Shown: piece after piece, positions 1 to 7,060 of the stretch
Position numbering within the stretch: the stretch's first letter is position 1
How the letters are laid out: every line of letters begins with the position of its first letter
Assembly: GCA_963519845.1 (NCBI GenBank)
Contig: CAUQNX010000015.1
Coordinates: forward strand, 1-64,000
From: Moellerella sp963519845
GTDB lineage: Bacteria > Pseudomonadota > Gammaproteobacteria > Enterobacterales > Enterobacteriaceae
Direction: 5' to 3'
Length of the DNA: 64,000 nt
Made by a program: the position numbers and the translations under genes
Notes under the pieces: generated by a model
Database searches by the model: none
What the model saw: only the letters and a program-made list of their open reading frames with translations
Told to the model about the DNA's origin: nothing

Positions 1-334
1 CAGAGCAAGATGTTGTTAATACCGCTCAAGCTGCGAAAAACGATGCTCTTGATACAACTATAAGCGCGAATAAAGCAGAGCAAGATGTTGTTAATACCGC
101 TCAAGCTGCGAAAAACGATGCTCTTGATACAACTATAAGCGCGAATAAAGCAGAGCAAGATGTTGTTAATACCGCTCAAGCTGCGAAAAACGATGCTCTT
201 GATACAACTATAAGCGCGAATAAAGCAGAGCAAGATGTTGTTAATACCGCTCAAGCTGCGAAAAACGATGCTCTTGATACTACTATAAGCACAAATAAAG
301 CAGAGCAAGATGTTGTTAATACCGCTCAAGCTGC
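1..334 (+). repeat. 75-bp in-frame tandem repeat of adhesin stalk
   Basis: The unit beginning cagagcaagatgttg recurs at 1, 76, 151, 226 and 301, exactly 75 bp apart. The first three units are identical as far as I can see. The fourth differs at a few bases near its end (around 282-294). The fifth matches for only about 34 bases and then diverges. Each unit encodes 25 residues (EQDVVNTAQAAKN, then DALDTTISANKA). The array continues leftwards out of the window, so copy number is unknown. Near-identity suggests recent expansion or gene conversion. Confidence 0.95.
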
Positions 335-800
335 CACAAACAGTGCTCAAGCAACTTGGAATGCAGGCCAAACTGATTGGAATGCAGGACAAACAGTATG
401 GAATGAGGGCCAAACTAATTGGAATGCGGGACAAACAGCATGGAATGCGAATCAGGTCACTATTAATAACGCACAAACAGTTACCAATCAGCAAGTACGT
501 AAAGATATCAATCAATTATTTTCAGACGTTAATCGCTTAGATTCACGTTTAGATAAATTTGATAATAAAATGAAACGTGGCTTTGCTTCTCAGTCTGCAT
601 TAACCGGATTATTCCAACCGTACAATGTCGGTGCACATAACATAACAATGGCATTAGGTGGTTATGAGTCTAATACCGCAATTGCTGTTGGTACAGGTTA
701 CCGTTTCAATGAAAATGTTGCTATTAAATCAGGTATCTCAAGCAATACTGATAACTTCCAAGGTGTTTCTTATAACGCTGGCCTGAATTTTGAATGGTAA
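1..800 (+). CDS. trimeric autotransporter adhesin (YadA-like), C-terminal part
   Basis: The open frame has codons starting at position 3 and runs to TAA at 798-800; its start lies before the window. About 100 residues of near-identical 25-residue repeats (Gln/Asp/Asn/Ala-rich, no Pro, little Gly) come first. They are followed by five seven-residue repeats of the form W-N-x-G-Q-T-x, then a coiled-coil neck (QLFSDVNRLDSRLDKFDNK) and a C-terminal anchor of about 75 residues of alternating polar/apolar strands ending in F-E-W. This is the architecture of a YadA/Hia-type trimeric autotransporter: stalk, neck and a 12-stranded trimeric outer-membrane barrel made from four strands per monomer. Such proteins mediate adhesion and autoaggregation. 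The head domain is not visible, so ligand and full length are unknown. In-frame ATGs within the anchor (570) are not the true start. Confidence 0.9.
   Translation, partial: EQDVVNTAQAAKNDALDTTISANKAEQDVVNTAQAAKNDALDTTISANKAEQDVVNTAQAAKNDALDTTISANKAEQDVVNTAQAAKNDALDTTISTNKAEQDVVNTAQAATNSAQATWNAGQTDWNAGQTVWNEGQTNWNAGQTAWNANQVTINNAQTVTNQQVRKDINQLFSDVNRLDSRLDKFDNKMKRGFASQSALTGLFQPYNVGAHNITMALGGYESNTAIAVGTGYRFNENVAIKSGISSNTDNFQGVSYNAGLNFEW
357..461 (+). repeat. 21-bp repeat encoding WNxGQTx heptads
   Basis: The codon tgg occurs at 357, 378, 399, 420 and 441, exactly 21 bases apart. Each heads a seven-residue unit (WNAGQTD, WNAGQTV, WNEGQTN, WNAGQTA, WNANQVT). The units are diverged at the DNA level but the Trp-Asn pair is invariant. 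A residue every seven positions fits a coiled-coil core position, which would stack Trp in a trimeric stalk just above the neck. Confidence 0.9.
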
Positions 801-857
801 TTATTATTCATCATCTCTTTGTAAGTTTATAAGCTAACAAAGTTCAAGGTATCAAAT

Positions 858-949
858 AAATCACAGATTTAATATTCTGATTGATAGTTGAATATTATAT
901 TTCAAATATAATATCACTTAATTATTCATGAGTATTTTATCTGTGATTT
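858..949 (+). terminator. nested inverted repeat, probable adhesin terminator
   Basis: Outer arms of 11 bp (aaatcacagat at 858-868, atctgtgattt at 939-949) match perfectly. Inside them lies a second perfect 11-bp repeat separated by one base (892-902 and 904-914). A run of T follows the outer arm. Position just after the adhesin stop fits transcription termination. The nested form is larger than a usual terminator and could be another structured element. Confidence 0.5.
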
Positions 950-1198
950 TTATACTCAAAAAGTCTAGTTATATCTCACAGATATATTATCGCCAGCCTT
1001 GTTATCTCTTGTTGTTAATATACTCATTAACCCTATAGAGAAGCTAGCGGATAATTCCTGATTTAATTAAAAACATAAAAACCAAATTTAATATAAATGG
1101 ATTAATTATTTGAATAAAGTCACGTCGTCGATATTTTAAAAATACTATTCATAATGAAAAATCAGCTATTTTTTTGAACTCACTCTGGATTGGCATAT

Positions 1199-1232
1199 AA
1201 AAAAGCCAAAGCGTTAATTAAATCGCTCTGGC
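1199..1232 (-). terminator. rho-independent terminator of gorA
   Basis: On the minus strand gccagagcg (1232-1224) pairs with cgctttggc (1213-1205), with one G-U pair, and is followed by six T residues. It lies about 65 bases beyond the gorA stop codon. Confidence 0.8.
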
Positions 1233-1295
1233 CTTCTATTGTGATATCGTAAGATTTTTATTATTGATTCCAATATAAAAACCGCATTTTTCCTA

Positions 1296-2648
1296 TCATC
1301 TCATAGTAACAAATTCTTCCGCTGCCGTTGGATGGATAGCGACGGTATTATCAAAGTCTTTCTTCGTTGCACCCATTTTCACTGCAACCGCAAAACCTTG
1401 TAATATTTCATCCATACCAAAGCCAATACCATGAATACCAACAACTTTCTCTTCTGCACCGGCACAAACTAGCTTCATACGACAAGGCTGGCGATGTGAA
1501 GTCACCGCGGTATACATAGCGGTAAATGAAGAGCTATAGATTTTCACTTGATCATCACCATACTGATCTTTGGCTTGCTGTTCGGTTAAACCGATAGTCC
1601 CGATTGGTGGGTGGCTAAATACTACTGTTGGAATATTAGTATAATCCAAATGTTCATCGGGCTTATTATTAAACAAGCGCTCTGACAGACGACGACCCGC
1701 AGCAACAGCAACAGGGGTTAGTTCAACCGCACCTGTATTATCACCCACAGCATAAACGCCTGATACATTGGTATTCTGATATTTATCGACGTTAATATAG
1801 CCACGGTCATTCAGTTCAACGCCAGCCGCTGCAATATTAAGATTATCTGTCATTGGCTCGCGACCAATCGCCCAAATCAAACAATCAACGGTTTGCTTAT
1901 TACCATTAGTTAGTACTAACGTCAGGCTACCATCTGCATTTTTTATCACTTCTTGCGGAATAGATTCCGTATGCAGTGTCGGCCCTTCAGCTCTCATCAC
2001 TTCAACAAGGGTATCAACAATAAAAGGGTCAAAAGAGCGCAATGGGGCATGTTTACGCACAAACAGATGCGCTTCGCTGCCAAGGCCATTCAGAACACCT
2101 GCTAACTCAACGGCAATATAACCCGCACCGACCACAGCAACACGCTTAGGAAGATCTTTTAACTCAAAGAAACCATCAGAGGTAATACCATATTCTGCGC
2201 CTGGGATCGCAGGGATCACCGGACGACCACCAGTAGCAATCAAAATATGATCAGCTGTAATTTTTTCGCCATTCACTTCGACGGTATGTGCATCAATAAA
2301 ACGTGCAAACCCGCTGATCACATCGACTTTATTATTGCCTAATACGCGATCATATGATTGATGGATGCGGTCAATATAAGCAGTACGACTCTCGATCAGT
2401 TTGCTCCAATCGAAACGATTAACAGTAGTATCAAATCCGTAGTCTGGACCGTAAGCATGGATAGCTTCTGCAATTTGTGCAGCATGCCACATCACTTTTT
2501 TCGGTACACAACCGACATTTACACAGGTTCCGCCTAAAGCTTTCGCTTCAATCAAAGCGCACTTCTGTCCATACATAGCGGCACGGTTTATTGAGGCAAT
2601 ACCGCCACTGCCACCGCCAATCGCGAGATAGTCGTAATGTTTGCTCAT
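1296..2648 (-). CDS. gorA: glutathione reductase
   Basis: NADPH-dependent flavoprotein that reduces oxidised glutathione in the cytoplasm. At 450 aa it has the length of the E. coli enzyme. An FAD-binding G-G-G-S-G-G motif lies at residues 11-16. The redox disulfide is Cys42/Cys47 in GGTCVNVGCVPKK. A second Rossmann motif (VGAGYIAVELAG) for NADPH lies near residue 175, and the C-terminal HPTAAEE supplies the catalytic His439/Glu444 pair. It lies 170 bp downstream of rlmJ on the same strand, the order seen in E. coli. I see no truncation or substitution. The ATG at 2648 is the conserved start. Confidence 0.97.
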   Translation of the reverse strand: MSKHYDYLAIGGGSGGIASINRAAMYGQKCALIEAKALGGTCVNVGCVPKKVMWHAAQIAEAIHAYGPDYGFDTTVNRFDWSKLIESRTAYIDRIHQSYDRVLGNNKVDVISGFARFIDAHTVEVNGEKITADHILIATGGRPVIPAIPGAEYGITSDGFFELKDLPKRVAVVGAGYIAVELAGVLNGLGSEAHLFVRKHAPLRSFDPFIVDTLVEVMRAEGPTLHTESIPQEVIKNADGSLTLVLTNGNKQTVDCLIWAIGREPMTDNLNIAAAGVELNDRGYINVDKYQNTNVSGVYAVGDNTGAVELTPVAVAAGRRLSERLFNNKPDEHLDYTNIPTVVFSHPPIGTIGLTEQQAKDQYGDDQVKIYSSSFTAMYTAVTSHRQPCRMKLVCAGAEEKVVGIHGIGFGMDEILQGFAVAVKMGATKKDFDNTVAIHPTAAEEFVTMR

Positions 2649-2818
2649 AGTTGCCTTGTTTCCATTTTAATCAATTTATATAAACAGATTAATAGTTTAA
2701 TCCCATACTGTCTATTATGGGGATTTAAATCCCTCATTTCATATAGGATTTAGCTATCAATGCAATAGATAATGATGACTAACTCCTCGCTCTCATTGAA
2801 CGAGGATCTACCACGAAC

Positions 2819-3661
2819 TTACTCAGGAACAACCCAGTTAACTGAGGTATGGCCAGTGCCTGTTGGTACTAGCGCTTTATGTAACCAAGGTAATATTCCC
2901 TTCATTTGGCGCTCAAGTTTCCACGGTGGATTAATCACTATCATACCCGAACCCGTCATGCCACGTTGATCGCTGTCTGGAAGTACAGAAAGTTCAATTT
3001 GCAGAATCTTACGGATGCCCGTTTTTTGCAAATCAATAATCATACGTTTGACATGTTGTCTAAGAACAACTGGATACCAAATCGCATATGTACCTGTTGC
3101 AAAACGTTTATATCCTTCACAAACGGCTTTAACTACATCTTGATAGTCCGTTTTTAACTCATAGGAAGGATCCATTAAAACAAAACCACGACGGGCAGCT
3201 GGGGGTAATTTTGATTTTAATTGCTGAAAGCCATCGCTTCTTGATACGGTCGTACGCTCATCACGTAAAAATTCACTACGTAATAAAGGAAAGTCGCTTG
3301 TATGTAATTCAGTCAATGATAGTTGATCGTATTCACGTAATAATCGTTTTGCCAGCAAAGGCGAACCCGGATAATAACGTAAACGACCATTCTCATTTAA
3401 TCTTTTGACGATATTGATATAAGGCATAAGTTCTGGGGGCAAATCATCGCGCTCCCATAAACGAGCGATACCCTCAAGGAATTCTCCCGTTTTTTCTGCA
3501 TGTTCACTAGTTAACTGATAGCGACCCGCTCCAGAGTGAGTATCTATATATAAAAATGGTTTTTCTTTTTCTTTCAACGACTCAATGATCAGACTTTGTA
3601 CCGTGTGCTTCAAGACGTCGGCATGATTACCAGCGTGGAAGCTATGGCGATAACTTAACAT
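2819..3661 (-). CDS. rlmJ: 23S rRNA (adenine2030-N6)-methyltransferase
   Basis: Methylates A2030 of 23S rRNA using S-adenosylmethionine. The 280-aa protein begins LSYRHSFHAGNHADVLKH, the family signature, and has the SAM-binding segment YIDTHSGAGRYQL at residues 39-51. The catalytic tetrapeptide is D164-P-S-Y; members are usually D-P-P-Y, so the second Pro is replaced by Ser. The acidic and aromatic residues that contact the target base are kept. Gene order rlmJ then gorA is as in E. coli. Confidence 0.93.
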   Translation of the reverse strand: MLSYRHSFHAGNHADVLKHTVQSLIIESLKEKEKPFLYIDTHSGAGRYQLTSEHAEKTGEFLEGIARLWERDDLPPELMPYINIVKRLNENGRLRYYPGSPLLAKRLLREYDQLSLTELHTSDFPLLRSEFLRDERTTVSRSDGFQQLKSKLPPAARRGFVLMDPSYELKTDYQDVVKAVCEGYKRFATGTYAIWYPVVLRQHVKRMIIDLQKTGIRKILQIELSVLPDSDQRGMTGSGMIVINPPWKLERQMKGILPWLHKALVPTGTGHTSVNWVVPE

Positions 3662-3975
3662 AAATTCATTACCACTTAATGTTTAATAAATGCAAAAACT
3701 GCAATTAATATCACTCATGTTATCCCACATTCGGTTATAAGAATAGGTCAACAGATCCTTGTCACTTGATGTCTAGCTGATATAGACGAGCGATATTGGT
3801 ATATTCGAGTAACAGCTAAAAATATCCTCTACTCTGGCGTATTAGGCGCGATATTTCGGATGAATTAAGGAGAAACACCTAAAAAACTAAAACAAAATTA
3901 CCATTAACCTTAATGACTTAACCTAAATAAAACGTTATTCTTAGTCATATTCAGTTTTTAATCGAGGTTCTTCAT
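3662..3975. other. divergent intergenic region rlmJ / DUF1090 gene
   Basis: 314 bp of AT-rich sequence that must hold the promoters of rlmJ (leftward) and of the gene at 3976 (rightward). I see no RNA gene, repeat or convincing operator. A GAGG ribosome-binding site at about 3964-3967 serves the rightward gene. Confidence 0.5.
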
Positions 3976-4380
3976 ATGAAAAAAATCATCCTTTTCCCAC
4001 TGGCAATTGCACTCTCTTTTGGCAGCACAGCGGCTTTTGCTGCTCAAACAAAAAATGGCTGTGAAATAAAGAAACAGAAAATACAAACACAAATCGATTA
4101 TGCAAAAAAACACAATAATCCATATCGTGTAGCAGGTTTAGAAAAGGCATTGGCTAATGTAGAGACCTATTGTACACCAGAGTCACTTTACCGCGATAGC
4201 CAAAAAAAAGTCACTGAAAAAGAAAATGATTTAAAAGAAAGAGAGCTTGATTTACAAGAAGCTAAAAACAAAGGCGATACAGATAAAATTAGAAAACGTG
4301 AGCGTAAGCTTCGTGAAGCTCAGGATGAATTAGCTGAAGCCAAAGAAGAGCTATCATTGAATCAAAAATTCATTAAATAA
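3976..4380 (+). CDS. DUF1090 periplasmic protein (YqjC family)
   Basis: A 134-aa protein with a clear Sec signal peptide (MKKIILFPLAIALSFGSTAAFA, cleavage after Ala22). The mature part begins with a Cys-containing segment (NGCEIKKQKIQTQIDYAKKH) and a second Cys near residue 56 that may pair with it. A highly charged helix (about residues 68-130, alternating Lys/Glu) follows and is predicted to be a coiled coil. This layout matches the DUF1090 family, of which E. coli YqjC is a member. The molecular function is not known to me. It stands alone, with promoter-sized gaps on both sides. Confidence 0.8.
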   Translation: MKKIILFPLAIALSFGSTAAFAAQTKNGCEIKKQKIQTQIDYAKKHNNPYRVAGLEKALANVETYCTPESLYRDSQKKVTEKENDLKERELDLQEAKNKGDTDKIRKRERKLREAQDELAEAKEELSLNQKFIK

Positions 4381-4573
4381 ATTTACCTCTGATCGATAAA
4401 TTACGCCATTTGGGCAGCTATTAGCTGCCCTTTATCTATCTATTGCATACTAAAATCACCAAACTAATTAAGCGCTAATGTTTACCTGTTGATTTTGATT
4501 AGGCCATTACTAAAATTAAATTGTAGTATAATGATTAGATAACCAAAAATATGATAAGACGAAAGGGGAACTG

Positions 4574-5563
4574 ATGTCGAATTCACGCGACACTGAGAAT
4601 CAAAAAGAAGATAACAAAATTAAATCAACGCTGAATAAAGGCTTGGATAACAGCAAAAAAGCCTTAACTTTTTCTATGAGAGTTGTTAATTTTATCTGTG
4701 CAATCCCTTTTATTGCTCACATTATTCGTGCGGCTAAACGCTTTAACGATCGTATGGGGAATCAGTTTGGCGCTGCAATTACCTATTTCTCATTTCTATC
4801 ACTCATTCCTATTCTGATGTTTACCTTTGCGGCAGCAGGTTTTATTTTAGCCTCTAATCCCGATTTGCTGGAAAAATTAATCCGCGGAATATCAGCCAGT
4901 ATCAGCGACCCAACGCTAGCCAATACCTTAGAGCAAACAATAGATACAGCGATTCGTCAAAGAACGACTGTGGGATTAACAGGTTTAGCGCTGGCGCTCT
5001 ATTCTGGGGTTAATTGGGTTAATAATCTTAGACAAGCTATTTTGGCGCAATCTCGCCCCGTCTGGGAACGTAATGAGAGTGATGAAGAAAAAATTTATTT
5101 CCGTTACTTTCGTGACTTTTTAGCATTAATTGGGCTATTAATCGCATTGATTATTACTATCACCCTAACCTCAGTGGCGGGTGCGGCTCAAGCCACGATA
5201 GTCAAAACTCTTGGACTCGATAGCATCGAATGGCTGCACCCAGTGTGGACCTTAATTGGCTTGACCATCGCCATCGTGGCTAACTTTCTTTTATTCCTAT
5301 GGATTTTTTGGATCTTACCTCGGATGCAACATCGCCGCTCTTCACTGTTAAAAGGAACTCTAATAGCGGCCATTGGATTTGAAATCATTAAGTCTATTAT
5401 GACATGGATGCTACCTAATATTGCCTCATCACCTTCAGGGGCAGCTTTCGGCTCAGTTATCGGTCTCATGGCCTTCTTCTATTTTTTCGCCAGATTGACA
5501 CTCTTTTGCGCCGCGTGGATTGCTACTGATGAACCGCAAGATAAAAACGCCATAACGGCATAA
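4574..5563 (+). CDS. yhjD: inner membrane protein YhjD (YihY/BrkB superfamily)
   Basis: A 329-aa integral membrane protein. It has a charged N-terminal cytoplasmic tail of about 35 residues, then the family core beginning near GNQFGAAITYFSFLSLIP, about six hydrophobic segments, and a conserved C-terminal stretch (PSGAAFGSVIGLMAFFYFFA). The sequence is much closer to E. coli YhjD than to its paralogue YihY. YhjD mutations in E. coli suppress loss of Kdo on lipid A, which suggests a role in handling lipid A precursors at the inner membrane; the transport activity is unproven. AGGGGAA just before the ATG is the ribosome-binding site. yihY itself is missing from its usual place between yihX and dtd. 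Confidence 0.9.
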   Translation: MSNSRDTENQKEDNKIKSTLNKGLDNSKKALTFSMRVVNFICAIPFIAHIIRAAKRFNDRMGNQFGAAITYFSFLSLIPILMFTFAAAGFILASNPDLLEKLIRGISASISDPTLANTLEQTIDTAIRQRTTVGLTGLALALYSGVNWVNNLRQAILAQSRPVWERNESDEEKIYFRYFRDFLALIGLLIALIITITLTSVAGAAQATIVKTLGLDSIEWLHPVWTLIGLTIAIVANFLLFLWIFWILPRMQHRRSSLLKGTLIAAIGFEIIKSIMTWMLPNIASSPSGAAFGSVIGLMAFFYFFARLTLFCAAWIATDEPQDKNAITA

Positions 5564-5692
5564 CATATTCAAGTAGAAAGGCTTTACATTTAAGCCGCTC
5601 AAAGGCAAGTTAATTTACTAAACATAGTTTGGGTTTTTATTACTCAAGCTATGTCTGGCTATATTTGGTTTTTATCCGATTAAGGAGTCTCC

Positions 5693-5908
5693 ATGCCATT
5701 TGTGAATATTCGAATTACGCGTGAAGGGGTAACCCCAGAGCAAAAGCAGAAGCTGATTGAAGGTGCAACACAGCTACTTGTTGATGTATTAGGAAAAAAT
5801 CCAGCTACTACTTTTGTGATTATCGATGAAGTTGATACTGATAATTGGGGTATTGGCGGCAAGAATGTCACTGAGCTAAGAGCTGCAGCACAAGCCAATA
5901 AAAAATAA
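5693..5908 (+). CDS. 4-oxalocrotonate tautomerase-family protein
   Basis: A 71-aa protein starting Met-Pro, so that removal of Met exposes the N-terminal Pro that acts as catalytic base in this superfamily. The short beta-alpha-beta fold (PFVNIRITREG, then a helix, then TTFVIIDEVDTDNWGIGG) fits the small-subunit type, which assembles as hexamers or related oligomers. AAGGAG six bases before the ATG supports the start. No aromatic-degradation genes are nearby, so the substrate cannot be inferred. Confidence 0.88.
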   Translation: MPFVNIRITREGVTPEQKQKLIEGATQLLVDVLGKNPATTFVIIDEVDTDNWGIGGKNVTELRAAAQANKK

Positions 5909-5981
5909 TCTGCTTTTAGCTTCCTATTTTACCTCTACCTATAAACAGGGAGTATTTGGCCCTCTTGATAATAAGGTATTT

Positions 5982-6995
5982 ATGCAACTACACCTGCTGA
6001 CTCAACAACTCGATGAACTCCCGTGCGGCTTTGCTATCTATTACAGCAATAAGCTCAGTCGCAGCCAACAAAGCTATGGCAAAGGCGGCCAAGATATTGC
6101 TGGTCTTGCTCCACTCAGTTCAGAGACCCCCTTTCGTATTGCCAGTAATACCAAAACATTTACCGCAGCGGCGATTTTACGCTTATGGGAAATGGGCAAA
6201 CTTAAACTCGATGCGCCAATCGCTGATCTCATTAATCCTGCTTATGACGCACTGTTACGCCCGCGTCACAATACAACAGAGATTCAAGTACACCATTTAT
6301 TGGCCCACAGTAGCGGCATGTACGATCATGCTGATGAGCGCTTTATCGCCAAGTGTTTAGCTAATCCTCAATACATTTGGAGCCGCGAAGAGCTACTGCA
6401 ATGCTATATGGATAAAAATGTGCCTTTCGTCGCCCCTTCACAGCAATTTATCTATTCCGATACCGGATATATTCTGCTCGGTGATATTATTGAGAGACTT
6501 ACGGGGCGATCCTTAGGCGATGCGGTTAGATCACTACTGAAATTTGATCAGATCGGCCTTGAAACTGCATGGTGGGAAGATCTCGAATCGATACCGCACA
6601 ATAGTTTGGATAGAGCCAAACAATATTTAGGCGATATCGATGTCACTGAGCTTAATCCATCGATGGATCTATACGGTGGTGGCGGTTTAATTATGTCATC
6701 ACGCCAATTAGCGCTATTTATGGAGGCGTTATTTGAAGGGAAAATCTTTGATAAACCAGAAACTTTGACGCAAATGCTGGTCGTTGGTGAGCATCAAGAT
6801 GCCAGCGATTATCGGTTTGGTTTATTTGCTAATTCAATAGAGGGAACGCACTTCTATTCACATTTAGGATTCTGGGGTTCGGCAGTCTATTATTCGCCTG
6901 AAAAACAGATTTGTGTTGCTGGTTTTGTTGATAATAACAACTATAGAGCTCAATTAGTTGATGTAATGAAACAACTCACCGCTTATCACCAATAA
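5982..6995 (+). CDS. serine hydrolase of the class C beta-lactamase/DD-peptidase fold
   Basis: A 337-aa protein with the nucleophile motif S55-N-T-K58 (S-x-x-K) and a Tyr motif YSDTGYILLGDIIE at about residues 148-161, where Y-x-N is replaced by Y-S-D. A C-terminal HLGFWG corresponds to the K/H-x-G element. This is the beta-lactamase-related serine hydrolase family (esterases, D-aminopeptidases, DD-carboxypeptidase-like proteins). No signal peptide is visible, so it is probably cytoplasmic, which argues against a role as a periplasmic beta-lactamase. It is preceded by the tautomerase gene with a 73-bp gap and may share its transcript. Substrate unknown. Confidence 0.83.
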   Translation: MQLHLLTQQLDELPCGFAIYYSNKLSRSQQSYGKGGQDIAGLAPLSSETPFRIASNTKTFTAAAILRLWEMGKLKLDAPIADLINPAYDALLRPRHNTTEIQVHHLLAHSSGMYDHADERFIAKCLANPQYIWSREELLQCYMDKNVPFVAPSQQFIYSDTGYILLGDIIERLTGRSLGDAVRSLLKFDQIGLETAWWEDLESIPHNSLDRAKQYLGDIDVTELNPSMDLYGGGGLIMSSRQLALFMEALFEGKIFDKPETLTQMLVVGEHQDASDYRFGLFANSIEGTHFYSHLGFWGSAVYYSPEKQICVAGFVDNNNYRAQLVDVMKQLTAYHQ

Positions 6996-7006
6996 ATAAC
7001 GCAAAC

Positions 7007-7035
7007 CCCTCTATCTGCATTGGGCAAATAGAGGG
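7007..7035. terminator. hairpin between convergent genes
   Basis: ccctctat (7007-7014) pairs with atagaggg (7028-7035) around a 13-base loop. It lies between the stop codons of the serine hydrolase and yhjJ. The flanking T runs are short, so termination is likely but not certain in either direction. Confidence 0.45.
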
Positions 7036-7060
7036 ATTTAATTAGATGGAAAATAGCAGA

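Noticed and set aside
1..334. Direct repeats resembling a CRISPR array
   Set aside because: The 75-bp units are contiguous with no spacers and keep one open reading frame into a YadA anchor, so they are coding tandem repeats.
310..540. 76-codon open frame starting at 310
   Set aside because: It is out of frame with the adhesin and only mirrors the 21-bp repeat in another frame.
2720..2733. 14-bp palindrome gggatttaaatccc between rlmJ and gorA
   Set aside because: Short, AT-centred and without a T tract or repeated copies; could be chance.
5622..5654. Hairpin (acatagtttg/caagctatgt) after yhjD as a terminator
   Set aside because: Imperfect stem and no T run after it; the evidence is too weak to annotate.
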